A stretch of DNA of 44,460 bases from positions 1 through 44,460 of the forward strand of contig DFMV01000084.1 of the NCBI GenBank assembly GCA_002375765.1, written 5' to 3'. The notes below the pieces were generated by a model that had not been told where the DNA came from, searched no databases, and worked only from the letters and a program-made list of their open reading frames with translations. Below, piece after piece: positions 7,380-16,269 of this stretch. A program made the position numbers and the translations under genes. How positions within the stretch are numbered: position 1 is the first letter of the stretch; the number at the start of each line of letters is the position of its first letter. This DNA comes from Rhizobiales bacterium UBA3584 (GTDB lineage Bacteria; Pseudomonadota; Alphaproteobacteria; Rhizobiales; Devosiaceae).

Positions 7380-9731
7380 ATGCCCCTATCGCGCGCCCAG
7401 CTCTCCCATCGTTTTTCCCAGCGCCGTGCCAGCCCGAGGCTTGTGACGCTTTACAGGGCGCTGTCACGGCTGAAATCGACAGTGACCGTGCTTCACACGG
7501 GCGCCCATCCCGATGATGAGCAGAACGCCATGCTCGCCTTCATGCGCTTCGGGCTCGGGATGCGCACCATCATCGGTTGTTCGACCCGTGGGGAGGGCGG
7601 TCAGAACACGCTCGGCCCCGAGCGCGGCGGCGCACTTGGTGTCGTTCGGACCCGCGAGCTTGAGGAAGCGGCCAAGGTCATCGATGCCGACATCGCCTGG
7701 TTCGGTTTCGGGCCGGGCGACCCAGTCCATGATTTCGGGTTTTCCAAGAACGGCCACGATACGCTTGAGCGCTGGCAGCATGACCTGATCGTCGAACGTA
7801 TGGTCCACGCCTATCGCAGCGAAAAGCCCGATATCGTCATCCCGACATTTCTCGACGTGCCAGGTCAGCACGGCCACCACCGCGCCATGACCATGGCCGC
7901 CGAGGAGGCGATCGCGCTGGCTGCCGACCCCAATGCCTATCCCGAGCATTTCGCGCAGGGCCTGGCGCCCTGGCAGGTCACCAAATATTACCTGCCCGCT
8001 TGGTCGGGCGGGGGAGCGACCTATGACGACGAAGTGCCTCCGCCGCCTGAAACCGTGAAACTGATCGCGAAAGACCCCGATTTCGCAACCGGCGCACTCT
8101 TTGACGAAATCGGGGAATGGTCGCGGCTCTACCACGCCAGCCAGGGCATGGGACGTTGGCCGGAAAACCCAAAGACCGAATGGCCGTTCCATCTTCGCGT
8201 CGGACCAAAAGACAACGGCGCACTCACAGACAATCTCCCCCGGCGCCTGGCCGACATTGTTCCAGGATTGGCAGCAGCCGATACGGCCATCGCGACGGCG
8301 ATTAACGCTTTCCCGAAGGCCGACGAGATCATCGCTCCCCTGGCTGTGGCGCTCGAAATCATCGAGGCTCATATCGACACTGTGCCTGCCGAGCACATCC
8401 ATCGCATCGAGACCATGATTGCCGATCTCGAAGCTGCAATTCTGGTCGCAACAGGCATCGATTGCACCGCCGCACTCGACAGACCGATCGTGGCGCAGGG
8501 CCAGGCGGTCGATCTGTGTCTGACTCTTCGCGGCGCTCCCAAGGATATTTCGATCGATCTGATCCTGCCCGAAGGCGTTTCGGTCATCGCCCAATCTCCG
8601 GGTCGATATGTGCTCGAGGTTGCATCCGACGCCCCCATCGCCGAGCCGTTCACCCAGTCCTATGCGGCTTCCGGGGCCAATGGCGATGCATGCGTTATCC
8701 TCACCCTCTCTGTTGCCGGGCGCACCATTTCGCGCGCCTTCGGACTGGAACGCCCTCTCACCATCGTGCCCGCCGCTTCGGTCAGCCTGACGCCCAGCGC
8801 CCTGCTGGTGGCGGCAGATGCCGGGTTTTCCGGTCTATCGGTGGAAGCCAAGATCGAAGGCGTTGCCAGAGATCTGGCCCTTTCGAGCGTCCAGGGCGTC
8901 CAAATTTCGTCGAGCAGGGATAGCGTCACACTCTCGGGAGGCGGGCTGGCCGAGGGACGCTACACCCTCGACGCCTTGCTTGATGATGCCCCCGCCTTCA
9001 CGGCCAGAGAGATTGACTACGCCCATATCGGCAAGAACCTTTATCTGACTCCCGCACGTCTCGATATTCTTGCGCTCAACCTCGCCCTGCCCGAGGACCG
9101 CCGCGTCGCCTATATCGGTGGCGGTGCCGACAATGTGGGCCTGTGGCTGGCGCGCATGGGATTCGAGGTGACCGAACTCGATGCGCGGGCGCTTTCCGAG
9201 GATCTCTCGGCGTTCCCCGCCATCGTCGTCGGCATCTTCGCCTTCGGGCTGCGCCCCGATCTGGCAGCCAGCAACGATGCGCTGCATGCCTATGTCGAGG
9301 CCGGGGGCAATCTCGTCACGCTCTACCATCGCCCCTGGGACGGCTGGGCGCCGGACGCCGTTCCGCCGCGCTTCCTCAAGATCGGCCAGCCATCGCTGCG
9401 CTGGCGGGTGACCAATCCCGAAGCGCCGGTGGAGATACTGGCGGCCGACAATCCGATTCTTGCCGGTCCCAACCCGATTTCGCTGCGCGATTTCGAGGGC
9501 TGGAACAAGGAACGCGGCCTCTATTTCGCTTCCGAGTGGGACGGCGCCTATGTCCCGCTCCTCGCCATGAGCGACAAGGGTGAGGCTCCGCTAGAGGGCT
9601 CCCTTCTGACCGCCGAAATCGGCGGGGGACGTCACACCCACACCAGCCTCGTTCTGCACCACCAGCTCGATAACCTTGTCCCCGGTGCCTTCCGCATTCT
9701 GGCAAATCTCGTGGCGGGCGGCCGCATGTAG
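7380..9731 (+). CDS. PIG-L family deacetylase with C-terminal amidotransferase-like domain, cytoplasmic
   Basis: The 783-residue protein has an N-terminal PIG-L/LmbE zinc deacetylase domain. Its metal motif GAHPDDE is at 42-47, followed by RGEGGQN and a second histidine cluster GQHGHH at 162-167. The family hydrolyses N-acetyl groups on amino-sugar conjugates (MshB, GlcNAc-PI deacetylase). After a beta-rich middle (about 360-560) a ThuA/glutamine-amidotransferase-like domain starts at RVAYIGGGADNVGLWL and includes GGNLVTLYHRPWDGW. It has no signal peptide, so it should act in the cytoplasm. It is closely similar along its whole length to the exported paralogue at 10675-13167. It lies 8 bases after the ROK gene and directly abuts the DMT permease gene, forming an operon. 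The substrate is unknown. Confidence 0.9.
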   Translation: MPLSRAQLSHRFSQRRASPRLVTLYRALSRLKSTVTVLHTGAHPDDEQNAMLAFMRFGLGMRTIIGCSTRGEGGQNTLGPERGGALGVVRTRELEEAAKVIDADIAWFGFGPGDPVHDFGFSKNGHDTLERWQHDLIVERMVHAYRSEKPDIVIPTFLDVPGQHGHHRAMTMAAEEAIALAADPNAYPEHFAQGLAPWQVTKYYLPAWSGGGATYDDEVPPPPETVKLIAKDPDFATGALFDEIGEWSRLYHASQGMGRWPENPKTEWPFHLRVGPKDNGALTDNLPRRLADIVPGLAAADTAIATAINAFPKADEIIAPLAVALEIIEAHIDTVPAEHIHRIETMIADLEAAILVATGIDCTAALDRPIVAQGQAVDLCLTLRGAPKDISIDLILPEGVSVIAQSPGRYVLEVASDAPIAEPFTQSYAASGANGDACVILTLSVAGRTISRAFGLERPLTIVPAASVSLTPSALLVAADAGFSGLSVEAKIEGVARDLALSSVQGVQISSSRDSVTLSGGGLAEGRYTLDALLDDAPAFTAREIDYAHIGKNLYLTPARLDILALNLALPEDRRVAYIGGGADNVGLWLARMGFEVTELDARALSEDLSAFPAIVVGIFAFGLRPDLAASNDALHAYVEAGGNLVTLYHRPWDGWAPDAVPPRFLKIGQPSLRWRVTNPEAPVEILAADNPILAGPNPISLRDFEGWNKERGLYFASEWDGAYVPLLAMSDKGEAPLEGSLLTAEIGGGRHTHTSLVLHHQLDNLVPGAFRILANLVAGGRM

Positions 9732-10622
9732 ATGGCCGACCCGGCACCTTCTTATCGCAGCGGCATTGCCTGGCTTTTGGCTGATATGATGCTGATTACG
9801 GTGATGACCGTTCTCGTCAAGTTCGAGGGCGCCACCTATCCGGCCGTCCAGCTGGTGTTCATCCGCTCACTGATCGGGCTGGTATCGATTCTGCCGCTCG
9901 CCTGGCGCAAGCGCAAAGCGGTCATCGGCACCAGACAGCCTTTGCGGCATCTGGTGCGGGTTGGGTGCAATACGCTGGCCCTGACCTGCAATTTCACCGC
10001 GCTGGCGGCTCTGCCCCTCGCGCTGGTCAATGCCATCGGCTTCATGCGACCGCTGGTTGTCATGGTGTTTGCAGTCTTGCTGCTGGCCGAAAAGATCGCC
10101 CCGGTGCGCTGGATCGGCACCGTCATCGGCCTTGCCGGCATTCTCGTGATCCTCGCGCCGGGCGAAGTGGCGTTCTCATGGGGCCTTGCCGCCGCGTTCG
10201 GCTCGGTGCTGTTTGGCTCTCTTGCCGTGATCCAGATCCGCGCCATGGAAAAAGAGGATACCGCCGTCCTCATGGTCTTTTATACGGTCGGGCTTTCCAT
10301 CCTGACCGCCATTCCCGCAGCACTTGTCTGGCAGCCCGTAGCGTCGGCCGATTGGCCGACCTTGCTGGCCATCGGCATTCTGGCGCAGATCGGCCAATAT
10401 TGCTTCCTGCGCGCCTACCAGACAACGCCGGCGCGGATACTGGCACCCCTGGGATATCTGTCCATAGGGTTTGCGGCGCTCGCCGGGTTCATCTTTTTCA
10501 ATGAAATCCCTTCGTGGGCGACGATCATCGGCGTGGCCGTCATTCTTATTGCGCTGCAATCGACCAACATGGTCGAAGCCGCCACCGTCCGGCGCAAGGC
10601 AAATTCGGAAGTCGAGACATAA
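9732..10622 (+). CDS. DMT superfamily (EamA) transporter
   Basis: The 296-residue integral membrane protein has about ten transmembrane helices in two EamA repeats. The first begins at GIAWLLADMMLITVMTVLVK and the second repeat near residue 150 at WGLAAAFGSVLFGSLAVIQI. The ATG at 9732 follows the deacetylase stop without a gap, so it is co-transcribed with the ROK and PIG-L genes. DMT proteins move small metabolites, often as exporters. Import or efflux of a deacetylation product is a possible role, but nothing in the sequence identifies the substrate. A bidirectional-looking hairpin follows the stop. Confidence 0.88.
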   Translation: MADPAPSYRSGIAWLLADMMLITVMTVLVKFEGATYPAVQLVFIRSLIGLVSILPLAWRKRKAVIGTRQPLRHLVRVGCNTLALTCNFTALAALPLALVNAIGFMRPLVVMVFAVLLLAEKIAPVRWIGTVIGLAGILVILAPGEVAFSWGLAAAFGSVLFGSLAVIQIRAMEKEDTAVLMVFYTVGLSILTAIPAALVWQPVASADWPTLLAIGILAQIGQYCFLRAYQTTPARILAPLGYLSIGFAALAGFIFFNEIPSWATIIGVAVILIALQSTNMVEAATVRRKANSEVET

Positions 10623-10648
10623 AAAGCGCCCCGGCGAACCGGGGCGCT
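10621..10648 (-). terminator. Intrinsic terminator between convergent DMT and exported PIG-L genes
   Basis: A perfect 10-bp stem (AGCGCCCCGG/CCGGGGCGCT, 10625-10648) closes a four-base loop (TTCG on the minus strand). In the minus-strand transcript the stem runs into five T (10625-10621), so it is a strong terminator for the exported deacetylase gene ending at 10675. In the plus direction the same hairpin follows the DMT stop but lacks a T run. Confidence 0.88.
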
Positions 10649-10674
10649 CATCGTCACAACCGTGCCTTTGGCAA

Positions 10675-13167
10675 CTATTCGGCCGGCTGGACGAGGTTGG
10701 CGAGCAGCCGGAAGGCACCCGGCACAAGATGATCGAGCTGATGGTGCAGGATCAGGCTGGTGTGAGTATGCCGTCCGGCCCCGATCTCGGCCGAAAGCAA
10801 CGAGCCGTTGAGAGAGTCTTCACCCGTATCGTGCATGGCCAGAAGCGGCTTATAGACCTCATCCCACTCCTCGGCAAAGTACAGCCCACGTTCCTTGTCC
10901 CAGTTCGCCCAGTCATCGGCACCGATGGTGTTGGGGTAATTGAGCAGCGGGTGGTCAGGTTCAAGGACGTCGACCTCCGCATTGGCGTCGGTCACGCGGA
11001 AGCGGATTGAGGGAGAGCCGATCTTGAGATAGGCGACCGGAATGGTCTCGGGATTCCAGCCATCGGACGGGCGGTGATACAGTGTCACCAAATGCCCGCC
11101 ATTGCGCACCCAATCATGAAGGGCGCCGATGTTTTCGGCCAGATCGGGCCGACGCCCGAATGCAAATATCCCGATGACGATCGTTTTAAGATCGGCGTAG
11201 GTGCCGCTCGAGATATCCTCGGGTGACAATTCCACCACCTCAAGCCCGAGCCTTTCCATCCACAGCCCGACATTGTCGTTGCCGCCCGACACGTAACCGA
11301 TACGCTTGATCGATGGCAACTCGGCTCCAACGGCCTGCACGGGAACCGATACCGTGGTGGGGACAACCGACCGGCCGATATGAGGATAGGTGAAGGTATC
11401 GATCTGATAGGCCCGTTCGCCCAAAAGGTCAGGCTCGATGTCAAAGCGTGATTGCTCGAGCCCCTGGGGCGGGACCAGTTCGAACGTGCCGCTCATATCC
11501 GAAGCGCGCTCGGTCTCATCGAGCGCCCAACCCTCGGGAACCGGCATGGACAGATCGCCAAGCGTCGCATTGGTCAGCGTCGCCGTCAGGGGCACGGGCC
11601 CCAGCTCTGCTGTGGTATTGAAAACCACGGCGCTCGGCTCGATTGTCATCGACGCCTTGGGGATGACACGCAGCTGATCTTCCAGATCGACGTCGAGCAC
11701 CACGGTCCGACCCCCGATATTGAGCGAGACCCTGGTGTGCGCATCGCCATTGCCGCCCAGCGGATCAAACTCTTCGCTCAGAGGATTGGTGTAGCTTGCG
11801 TCTGCGGCAACAGAAACCGTTTCCCCTGATGCCATAAGCCCCTCGCGCGCAACGATCTCGACACCCTCGATCGTCACATCTTCGGGGCCGTCGACTATGG
11901 TTTTGATAACCACTTCGTCGCCGGGCGTTACGTCCCCGCCTTCCGTGTAGGACCGGATCTGGACACCGGCCGCGGCGGCGAGGGCGAGGTCGATTTCCTT
12001 GACCTTGCGATCCAGCCTGTGCGCGACATTGGCGCGCAACGCTTCAGGCAGGCTCTCGCGGGCCATGTCGATGAGTTCGCCCACTCTGCCCACTTTCGCG
12101 AGCACGACGACCGGATCACCATAATCGGCAATGGCTTCCTCGATCAGCCCCTGGGCTTCGCGCAGCGCGTCGGCGGTATTGGACGGCATGCCGTCAAGTT
12201 CGGCGATATCGCCAACTGTGGCGATAAGCCCTTCCCGGATGTCGCTTTCCGGACCGCCTTGACCACCACCGGCAACGCGGGAGAGGTTGAGTTCCCACTC
12301 GGTCTGCGGCTCGGGACGCCAGCGGCCCATGCGCTGGGTCAGATGGCAGGAGCGGGACCATTCTCCCATCTGTGGGAAAGTCGCACCGGAAATCTTGTCG
12401 CGCTCGGGCGCGGTAACGACCAGGGTCACGGGAGGTGGGGGCACCTCGTCGTCATAGACGCCGCCACCGCCGCCATAGGCCGGCTGGTAGATTTTTGGCA
12501 CTTCCCAGGTATCGAGCCCGCCGGCGATCTGCTCGGGGAATTCCTGCGGATTGCCCGAGAGTTCGGCTGCAATGAACGTCGCGACATTGGCGGCCCGGTG
12601 ATGTCCGTGCTGGCCGGGAACGTCGAGAAAACAGTTCATGATGATGTCGGGCTTGTACTTGCGAAACGCTGCCGTCATGCGCTCGACGATCTTGTCGCGG
12701 CCCCACTGATCGATGGTCTCGTTGGGATCTTTGGAAAAGCCGAAATCGTGGACGGAATCGGTGTGCCCGAAGCTGCCGAACGCCAACGAAGCATCGAGCG
12801 AGCGCGAAGCTTCTTCCATCTCGCGCGTCCGTAGAACGCCCAGCACCGAGCCCAGCTCCGGCCCGATCGAGTTCTGGCCGCCTTCGCCGCGGGTGATGGC
12901 ATAGACCACCGGATGGATGCCATAGACGTGGCGCAACGCGGCGAGCATTGCCGACGGTTCGTCATCGGGGTGTGCGCCTGTGGTCATGATCGTGGCGGTG
13001 GAGGTCAGCCGCTCGAGACGGCGATAAAGGGTGACAATGGCCGGCTCCAGTTTCTGCTGCGCGATCAGGTCGAGATCGCTGAGCGGAGCCGCCCAGGCCG
13101 GGATGTGCGAGGCTGCATACATCACCGGTAAAGACGCCATGAACATGCGTCGTGTGATCTTGGTCAT
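10675..13167 (-). CDS. PIG-L family deacetylase with C-terminal amidotransferase-like domain, Tat-exported
   Basis: The 830-residue protein begins with a twin-arginine signal (ITRRMFMASLPVMYAASHIP, then AWAA), so it should be folded in the cytoplasm and exported by Tat to the periplasm. The mature part has the PIG-L metal motif GAHPDDE, RGEGGQN and GQHGHH, then a beta-rich region, then the ThuA/amidotransferase-like domain (RIGYVSGGNDNVGLWM, GGHLVTLYHRPSDGW). It matches the cytoplasmic paralogue domain for domain. The ATG at 13167 has AGGA nine bases upstream. The gene is monocistronic and ends at a strong terminator. A copy of the 22-bp motif lies about 100 bases upstream, tying it to the ROK regulon. 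It may deacetylate the substrate outside the cell before import (inference). Confidence 0.9.
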   Translation of the reverse strand: MTKITRRMFMASLPVMYAASHIPAWAAPLSDLDLIAQQKLEPAIVTLYRRLERLTSTATIMTTGAHPDDEPSAMLAALRHVYGIHPVVYAITRGEGGQNSIGPELGSVLGVLRTREMEEASRSLDASLAFGSFGHTDSVHDFGFSKDPNETIDQWGRDKIVERMTAAFRKYKPDIIMNCFLDVPGQHGHHRAANVATFIAAELSGNPQEFPEQIAGGLDTWEVPKIYQPAYGGGGGVYDDEVPPPPVTLVVTAPERDKISGATFPQMGEWSRSCHLTQRMGRWRPEPQTEWELNLSRVAGGGQGGPESDIREGLIATVGDIAELDGMPSNTADALREAQGLIEEAIADYGDPVVVLAKVGRVGELIDMARESLPEALRANVAHRLDRKVKEIDLALAAAAGVQIRSYTEGGDVTPGDEVVIKTIVDGPEDVTIEGVEIVAREGLMASGETVSVAADASYTNPLSEEFDPLGGNGDAHTRVSLNIGGRTVVLDVDLEDQLRVIPKASMTIEPSAVVFNTTAELGPVPLTATLTNATLGDLSMPVPEGWALDETERASDMSGTFELVPPQGLEQSRFDIEPDLLGERAYQIDTFTYPHIGRSVVPTTVSVPVQAVGAELPSIKRIGYVSGGNDNVGLWMERLGLEVVELSPEDISSGTYADLKTIVIGIFAFGRRPDLAENIGALHDWVRNGGHLVTLYHRPSDGWNPETIPVAYLKIGSPSIRFRVTDANAEVDVLEPDHPLLNYPNTIGADDWANWDKERGLYFAEEWDEVYKPLLAMHDTGEDSLNGSLLSAEIGAGRHTHTSLILHHQLDHLVPGAFRLLANLVQPAE

Positions 13168-13269
13168 CGGGACAATCCTACCTTTGAAATTACACTCCTA
13201 TGCCCCGTTCAGCGGGACTGGCATCGGATCTTTTCGTCCAATTTGACCAGAGTATGCGCCGCAAGAAAT

Positions 13270-13291
13270 AATAACACAAGTGAGTTACTTT
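13270..13291 (-). promoter_or_regulatory. Putative ROK operator, copy 3, upstream of exported deacetylase
   Basis: Read toward the deacetylase gene, this 22-bp site has the same AAAnTAA block and ACTTGTGTTATT string as copy 2 and the same orientation relative to its gene. A possible -35 (TTGTGT) inside it is followed after 17 bp by CATACT as a -10. Flanking TAATAA (13269-13274) and TTATTA (13290-13295) form an inverted pair around it. Confidence 0.55.
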
Positions 13292-13465
13292 ATTAGCAGG
13301 CGAATCGGCATTCGCTGCCTGTCGCCGAGGATGTTGCCGGCCTTGAACTGGCCGGCGAAATCATCATGCGCTCTGACGGCTCTGAAAAAAGCGAACGCGT
13401 TGTGCATGCGCGGCAGAATCCGGATAGGATGGCGGCCACGATCAATTCTGTGCCGCGAGGGCCTT

Positions 13466-13789
13466 TTGAGCGACCGACCCAGTCCTACCGAAACCGAAAT
13501 TCTCGTCGTCGCCGAGACTTTCAAGCTGCTCGGTGACCCCACCCGCCTCAAGATCCTGCTCGCCTGTCTCGACCAGTCCATCGCTGTGGGCGATATCGCC
13601 CGCAAGATCGATGCGTCCCAATCCCTTGTCAGCCACCATTTGCGCCTGCTGCGGGCAGCGCGCCTGGTGCGAGGGACGCGCCACGCCAAGCACGTTCACT
13701 ATGAGGCAGACGACCACCACATCCGCCATGTGATCTCTGACATGATTATTCACGCCGGCGAGCACGAAGAAACAGATGGTGCCGATTGA
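13466..13789 (+). CDS. ArsR/SmtB-family metal-responsive regulator
   Basis: The 107-residue winged-helix repressor has the LLGDPTRLKILLACL opening and the recognition helix DASQSLVSHHLRLLRAARLV. Its last helix carries D-x-H-x10-H-x2-E (DHH, then HAGE). This is the alpha-5 metal site of SmtB/CzrA-type zinc or cobalt sensors, complete in all four ligands. The frame is open far upstream, but the family begins just before this domain. A TTG at 13466 with GAGG five bases ahead is the best start; an ATG at 13406 is the alternative. It diverges from the exported PIG-L gene. No metal pump is next to it in the window, so its target is probably elsewhere, or the divergent promoter (inference). Confidence 0.85.
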   Translation: MSDRPSPTETEILVVAETFKLLGDPTRLKILLACLDQSIAVGDIARKIDASQSLVSHHLRLLRAARLVRGTRHAKHVHYEADDHHIRHVISDMIIHAGEHEETDGAD

Positions 13790-13806
13790 GACGGCGGCAA
13801 CCGATT

Positions 13807-13831
13807 GATCCTGCCTTACAATGGCAGGATC
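13807..13831. terminator. Hairpin between convergent ArsR and Lrp genes
   Basis: A perfect 9-bp stem (GATCCTGCC/GGCAGGATC) with a 7-base loop sits between two convergent genes and covers the Lrp stop codon. There is no T run on either side, so it is a candidate rather than a firm intrinsic terminator. Confidence 0.45.
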
Positions 13832-14277
13832 CCATCATCCTTGACCTCTTCGATCACCGGATAAGTTCTGGTTTCCCGCACTCCGGGCAGTGACAGCAGC
13901 ACGTCCCCCAGAAAGGCCCGGTAGCGCGCCATGTCGGGCAATCTGGCCTTGACCAGGTAGTCGAACCCGCCTGCAACCATGTGACATTCGAGCACTTCGG
14001 GCTGCTTGCGCACAGCGGCAGCGAACTTGTCGAAGATGTCGGGCGTGGTCTTGTCGAGCGACACTTCCACAAGAACCAACAGCCCCAGCCCGATCTGGTC
14101 GGCGTCGAGAATAGCGCGGAAGCCCTTGATATAGCCGTGCTTTTGCAGCCGCCGCATCCTGTCGCTCATCGAGGTGGGCGCCAGACCGACCCGCTGGGCA
14201 AGTTCGGAATTGGTGATCCGCCCGTCCCGTTGCAGCTCCATGAGAATTCTGCGGTCAATCCTGTCAATCTCGGTCAT
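13816..14277 (-). CDS. Lrp/AsnC-family transcriptional regulator
   Basis: The 153-residue protein has an N-terminal HTH (DRIDRRILMELQRDGRITNS, then LAQRVGLAPTSMSDRMRRL) and a C-terminal RAM/AsnC ligand-binding domain (LVLVEVSLDKTTPDIFDKFAAAV to LPGVRETRTYPVIEEVK). The VAGGFDYLVKARLPD stretch is typical of Lrp-like amino-acid sensors. Length and domain layout are standard. It is transcribed alone, 64 bases after RecQ on the same strand. No adjacent amino-acid transporter or enzyme identifies its effector. Confidence 0.92.
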   Translation of the reverse strand: MTEIDRIDRRILMELQRDGRITNSELAQRVGLAPTSMSDRMRRLQKHGYIKGFRAILDADQIGLGLLVLVEVSLDKTTPDIFDKFAAAVRKQPEVLECHMVAGGFDYLVKARLPDMARYRAFLGDVLLSLPGVRETRTYPVIEEVKDDGILPL

Positions 14278-14341
14278 CGTGCTGGCTTTGCTTTAATCGG
14301 CCGGAAGATGTGCGGTTGTAGCGCGGCCGGAGTACGCAAAG

Positions 14342-16177
14342 CTAGTCCGCGCTGGCTATCGCCGCGAGGAATGCTGTGCCATATCGCTCCAGCTTGGCAT
14401 CACCCACGCCGGGCAGGGCTCGCAACTGGTCCAGCGTCGCGGGTTTGTGCTGCGCCATGGCCCGCAACGTTGTGTCTTGAAACACCACATAGGGCGGGAC
14501 GCCCTGCGCCGAAGCGAGTTCGCGCCGTTTGCGCCGCAGCCGCTCGAACACAGCCTCGGCCTCAGGCGACAGCGCTTCGCCCGAACCCAGCGCACGGTTC
14601 GTGTCCGATTTCTTGCGCTCGTGGTCGCGTCTCAGCGTCACCGTCCGTTCGCCCCGAAATACCGCCCGCGCACCCTCGTCGAGATAAAGCGCGCCATGGG
14701 CCTCATGGTTCACATGCACCAGCCCCATGGCCGTTAGCTGCCGCACCACCGAGCGCCAGGTCTTGACCGAAATGTCCTGCCCCACGCCGAAAACCGGCAA
14801 ATGCTGGTGCCGGAATTTCTCCACCTTTTCGGTAACTTTGCCCATCACCACATCGATCACATGCGCCGCACCGAACCGCTGCCCGGTGCGATAGATCGAG
14901 GACATCACCTTGTTGGCGGCCTCGGTGCCGTCCCAGCTATCGACTGGGTTGATGCAGGTATCGCAGTTCCCGCAATTGCCTTGATGCTGTTCGCCGAAAT
15001 GGGCGAGAACCGCCTGCCGCCGGCAGCCCGCCGTCTCGCATACGCCCAGAAGGGCGCTGAGCTTGGTGTTTTCGAGCCGTTTGATTTCGTCGGGCGCATT
15101 GCCTTCGGCAATCATGCGCCGCCTCTGGCTCACATCTGACAGCCCATAACACATCCAGGCTTCCGAGGGCTGACCGTCGCGCCCGGCCCGGCCCGTTTCC
15201 TGATAATAGGCCTCGATCGAGGAGGGCAGATCCATATGTGCCACATAGCGCACGTCAGGCTTGTCTATCCCCATCCCGAAGGCCACGGTGGCAACAAGGC
15301 ACAAAGCGTCTTCCTTCAAGAACGCATCCTGATTGCGCGCCCGCACGCTCGAATCGAGTCCCGCATGATAGGGCAGGGCGGCAATACCCTTGTCATTGAG
15401 AAACTCGGCGATCGCCTCCACCTTGGCGCGCGACAGGCAATAAACAATACCGCTTTCGCCCTTGTGTCGGCCCAGGAAATCGAGCAATTGCGCTCGCGCA
15501 TTGGCGCGCTCGACAATCGAATAACCGATATTGGGGCGATCAAAACTCGATATGAAAAGCTGCGCTTCCTCAAGCCCCAGCCGCTCGATCAGATCGGCGC
15601 GCGTTGTCGGATCCGCCGTCGCGGTCAGCGCGACGCGTGGCACATGGGGAAACAGCTCGCGCAGCTTGGCCAGTTCGCGATATTCGGGCCGGAAATCATG
15701 GCCCCACTGACTCACGCAATGGGCTTCATCGATGGCGAAAAGCCCGATTTCGACGCTGGCCAGCAGCTCAAGAAATCCCGCCGCCGCCAACCGCTCCGGG
15801 GCCACATAGAGAAGGTCCAACTCCCCGTCGCGCAGGGCCTGCCGCACGCTTCGGTTCTCGTCAGGCGAGAGTGAGGAATTGAGAGCCGCAGCTTTGACAC
15901 CGGCCTGCCTGAGCGCTTCGACCTGATCGCGCATCAGGGCGATCAGGGGGGAAATGACAACACCGACCCCTCGTCGGCCAATCGCCGGGATCTGATAGCA
16001 CAGCGATTTCCCCGCCCCTGTGGGAAACAGGACCACGGCATCGCCGCCGCCCATCACATGCTCGACAACCTCTTGCTGCTGCCCACGGAAGGCATCCAGC
16101 CCGAACACCGATCGCAAGATGTCCAGCCCACCGGCCGGCGCAGCGTCGATGGCCGTAGCGTTGGAAAAGAGCGACAT
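14342..16177 (-). CDS. recQ: ATP-dependent DNA helicase RecQ
   Basis: This 611-residue 3'-5' DNA helicase works in recombination and replication-fork repair. Walker A is TGAGKS (53-58), the DEAH box is at 150-153 with the following CVSQWGHDFRPEY aromatic-rich loop, and motif VI is QETGRAGRDGQPS. A zinc-binding cysteine cluster (CETAGC, then CGNCDTC) lies near 375-400. RQC winged-helix and C-terminal HRDC domains (VPPYVVFQDTTLRAMA to LPGVGDAKLERYG) complete it, as in E. coli RecQ. ATG at 16177 is used; a TTG three codons earlier is possible and neither has a clear ribosome site. It is ordinary in sequence and apparently independent of its neighbours. Confidence 0.97.
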   Translation of the reverse strand: MSLFSNATAIDAAPAGGLDILRSVFGLDAFRGQQQEVVEHVMGGGDAVVLFPTGAGKSLCYQIPAIGRRGVGVVISPLIALMRDQVEALRQAGVKAAALNSSLSPDENRSVRQALRDGELDLLYVAPERLAAAGFLELLASVEIGLFAIDEAHCVSQWGHDFRPEYRELAKLRELFPHVPRVALTATADPTTRADLIERLGLEEAQLFISSFDRPNIGYSIVERANARAQLLDFLGRHKGESGIVYCLSRAKVEAIAEFLNDKGIAALPYHAGLDSSVRARNQDAFLKEDALCLVATVAFGMGIDKPDVRYVAHMDLPSSIEAYYQETGRAGRDGQPSEAWMCYGLSDVSQRRRMIAEGNAPDEIKRLENTKLSALLGVCETAGCRRQAVLAHFGEQHQGNCGNCDTCINPVDSWDGTEAANKVMSSIYRTGQRFGAAHVIDVVMGKVTEKVEKFRHQHLPVFGVGQDISVKTWRSVVRQLTAMGLVHVNHEAHGALYLDEGARAVFRGERTVTLRRDHERKKSDTNRALGSGEALSPEAEAVFERLRRKRRELASAQGVPPYVVFQDTTLRAMAQHKPATLDQLRALPGVGDAKLERYGTAFLAAIASAD

Positions 16178-16269
16178 GGAAGACAAGAAGGCCCGGTGCG
16201 GTCAGGAGAAGATGATTCGCCAGCCCATTTGACTCTGATCGTTTCGGCTGCGCAACCCGGGATGGGCGA

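Noticed and set aside
7464..8594. 376-codon minus-strand open frame opposite the PIG-L gene
   Set aside because: It is a shadow of a well-supported deacetylase gene, without homology-like motifs or a ribosome site.
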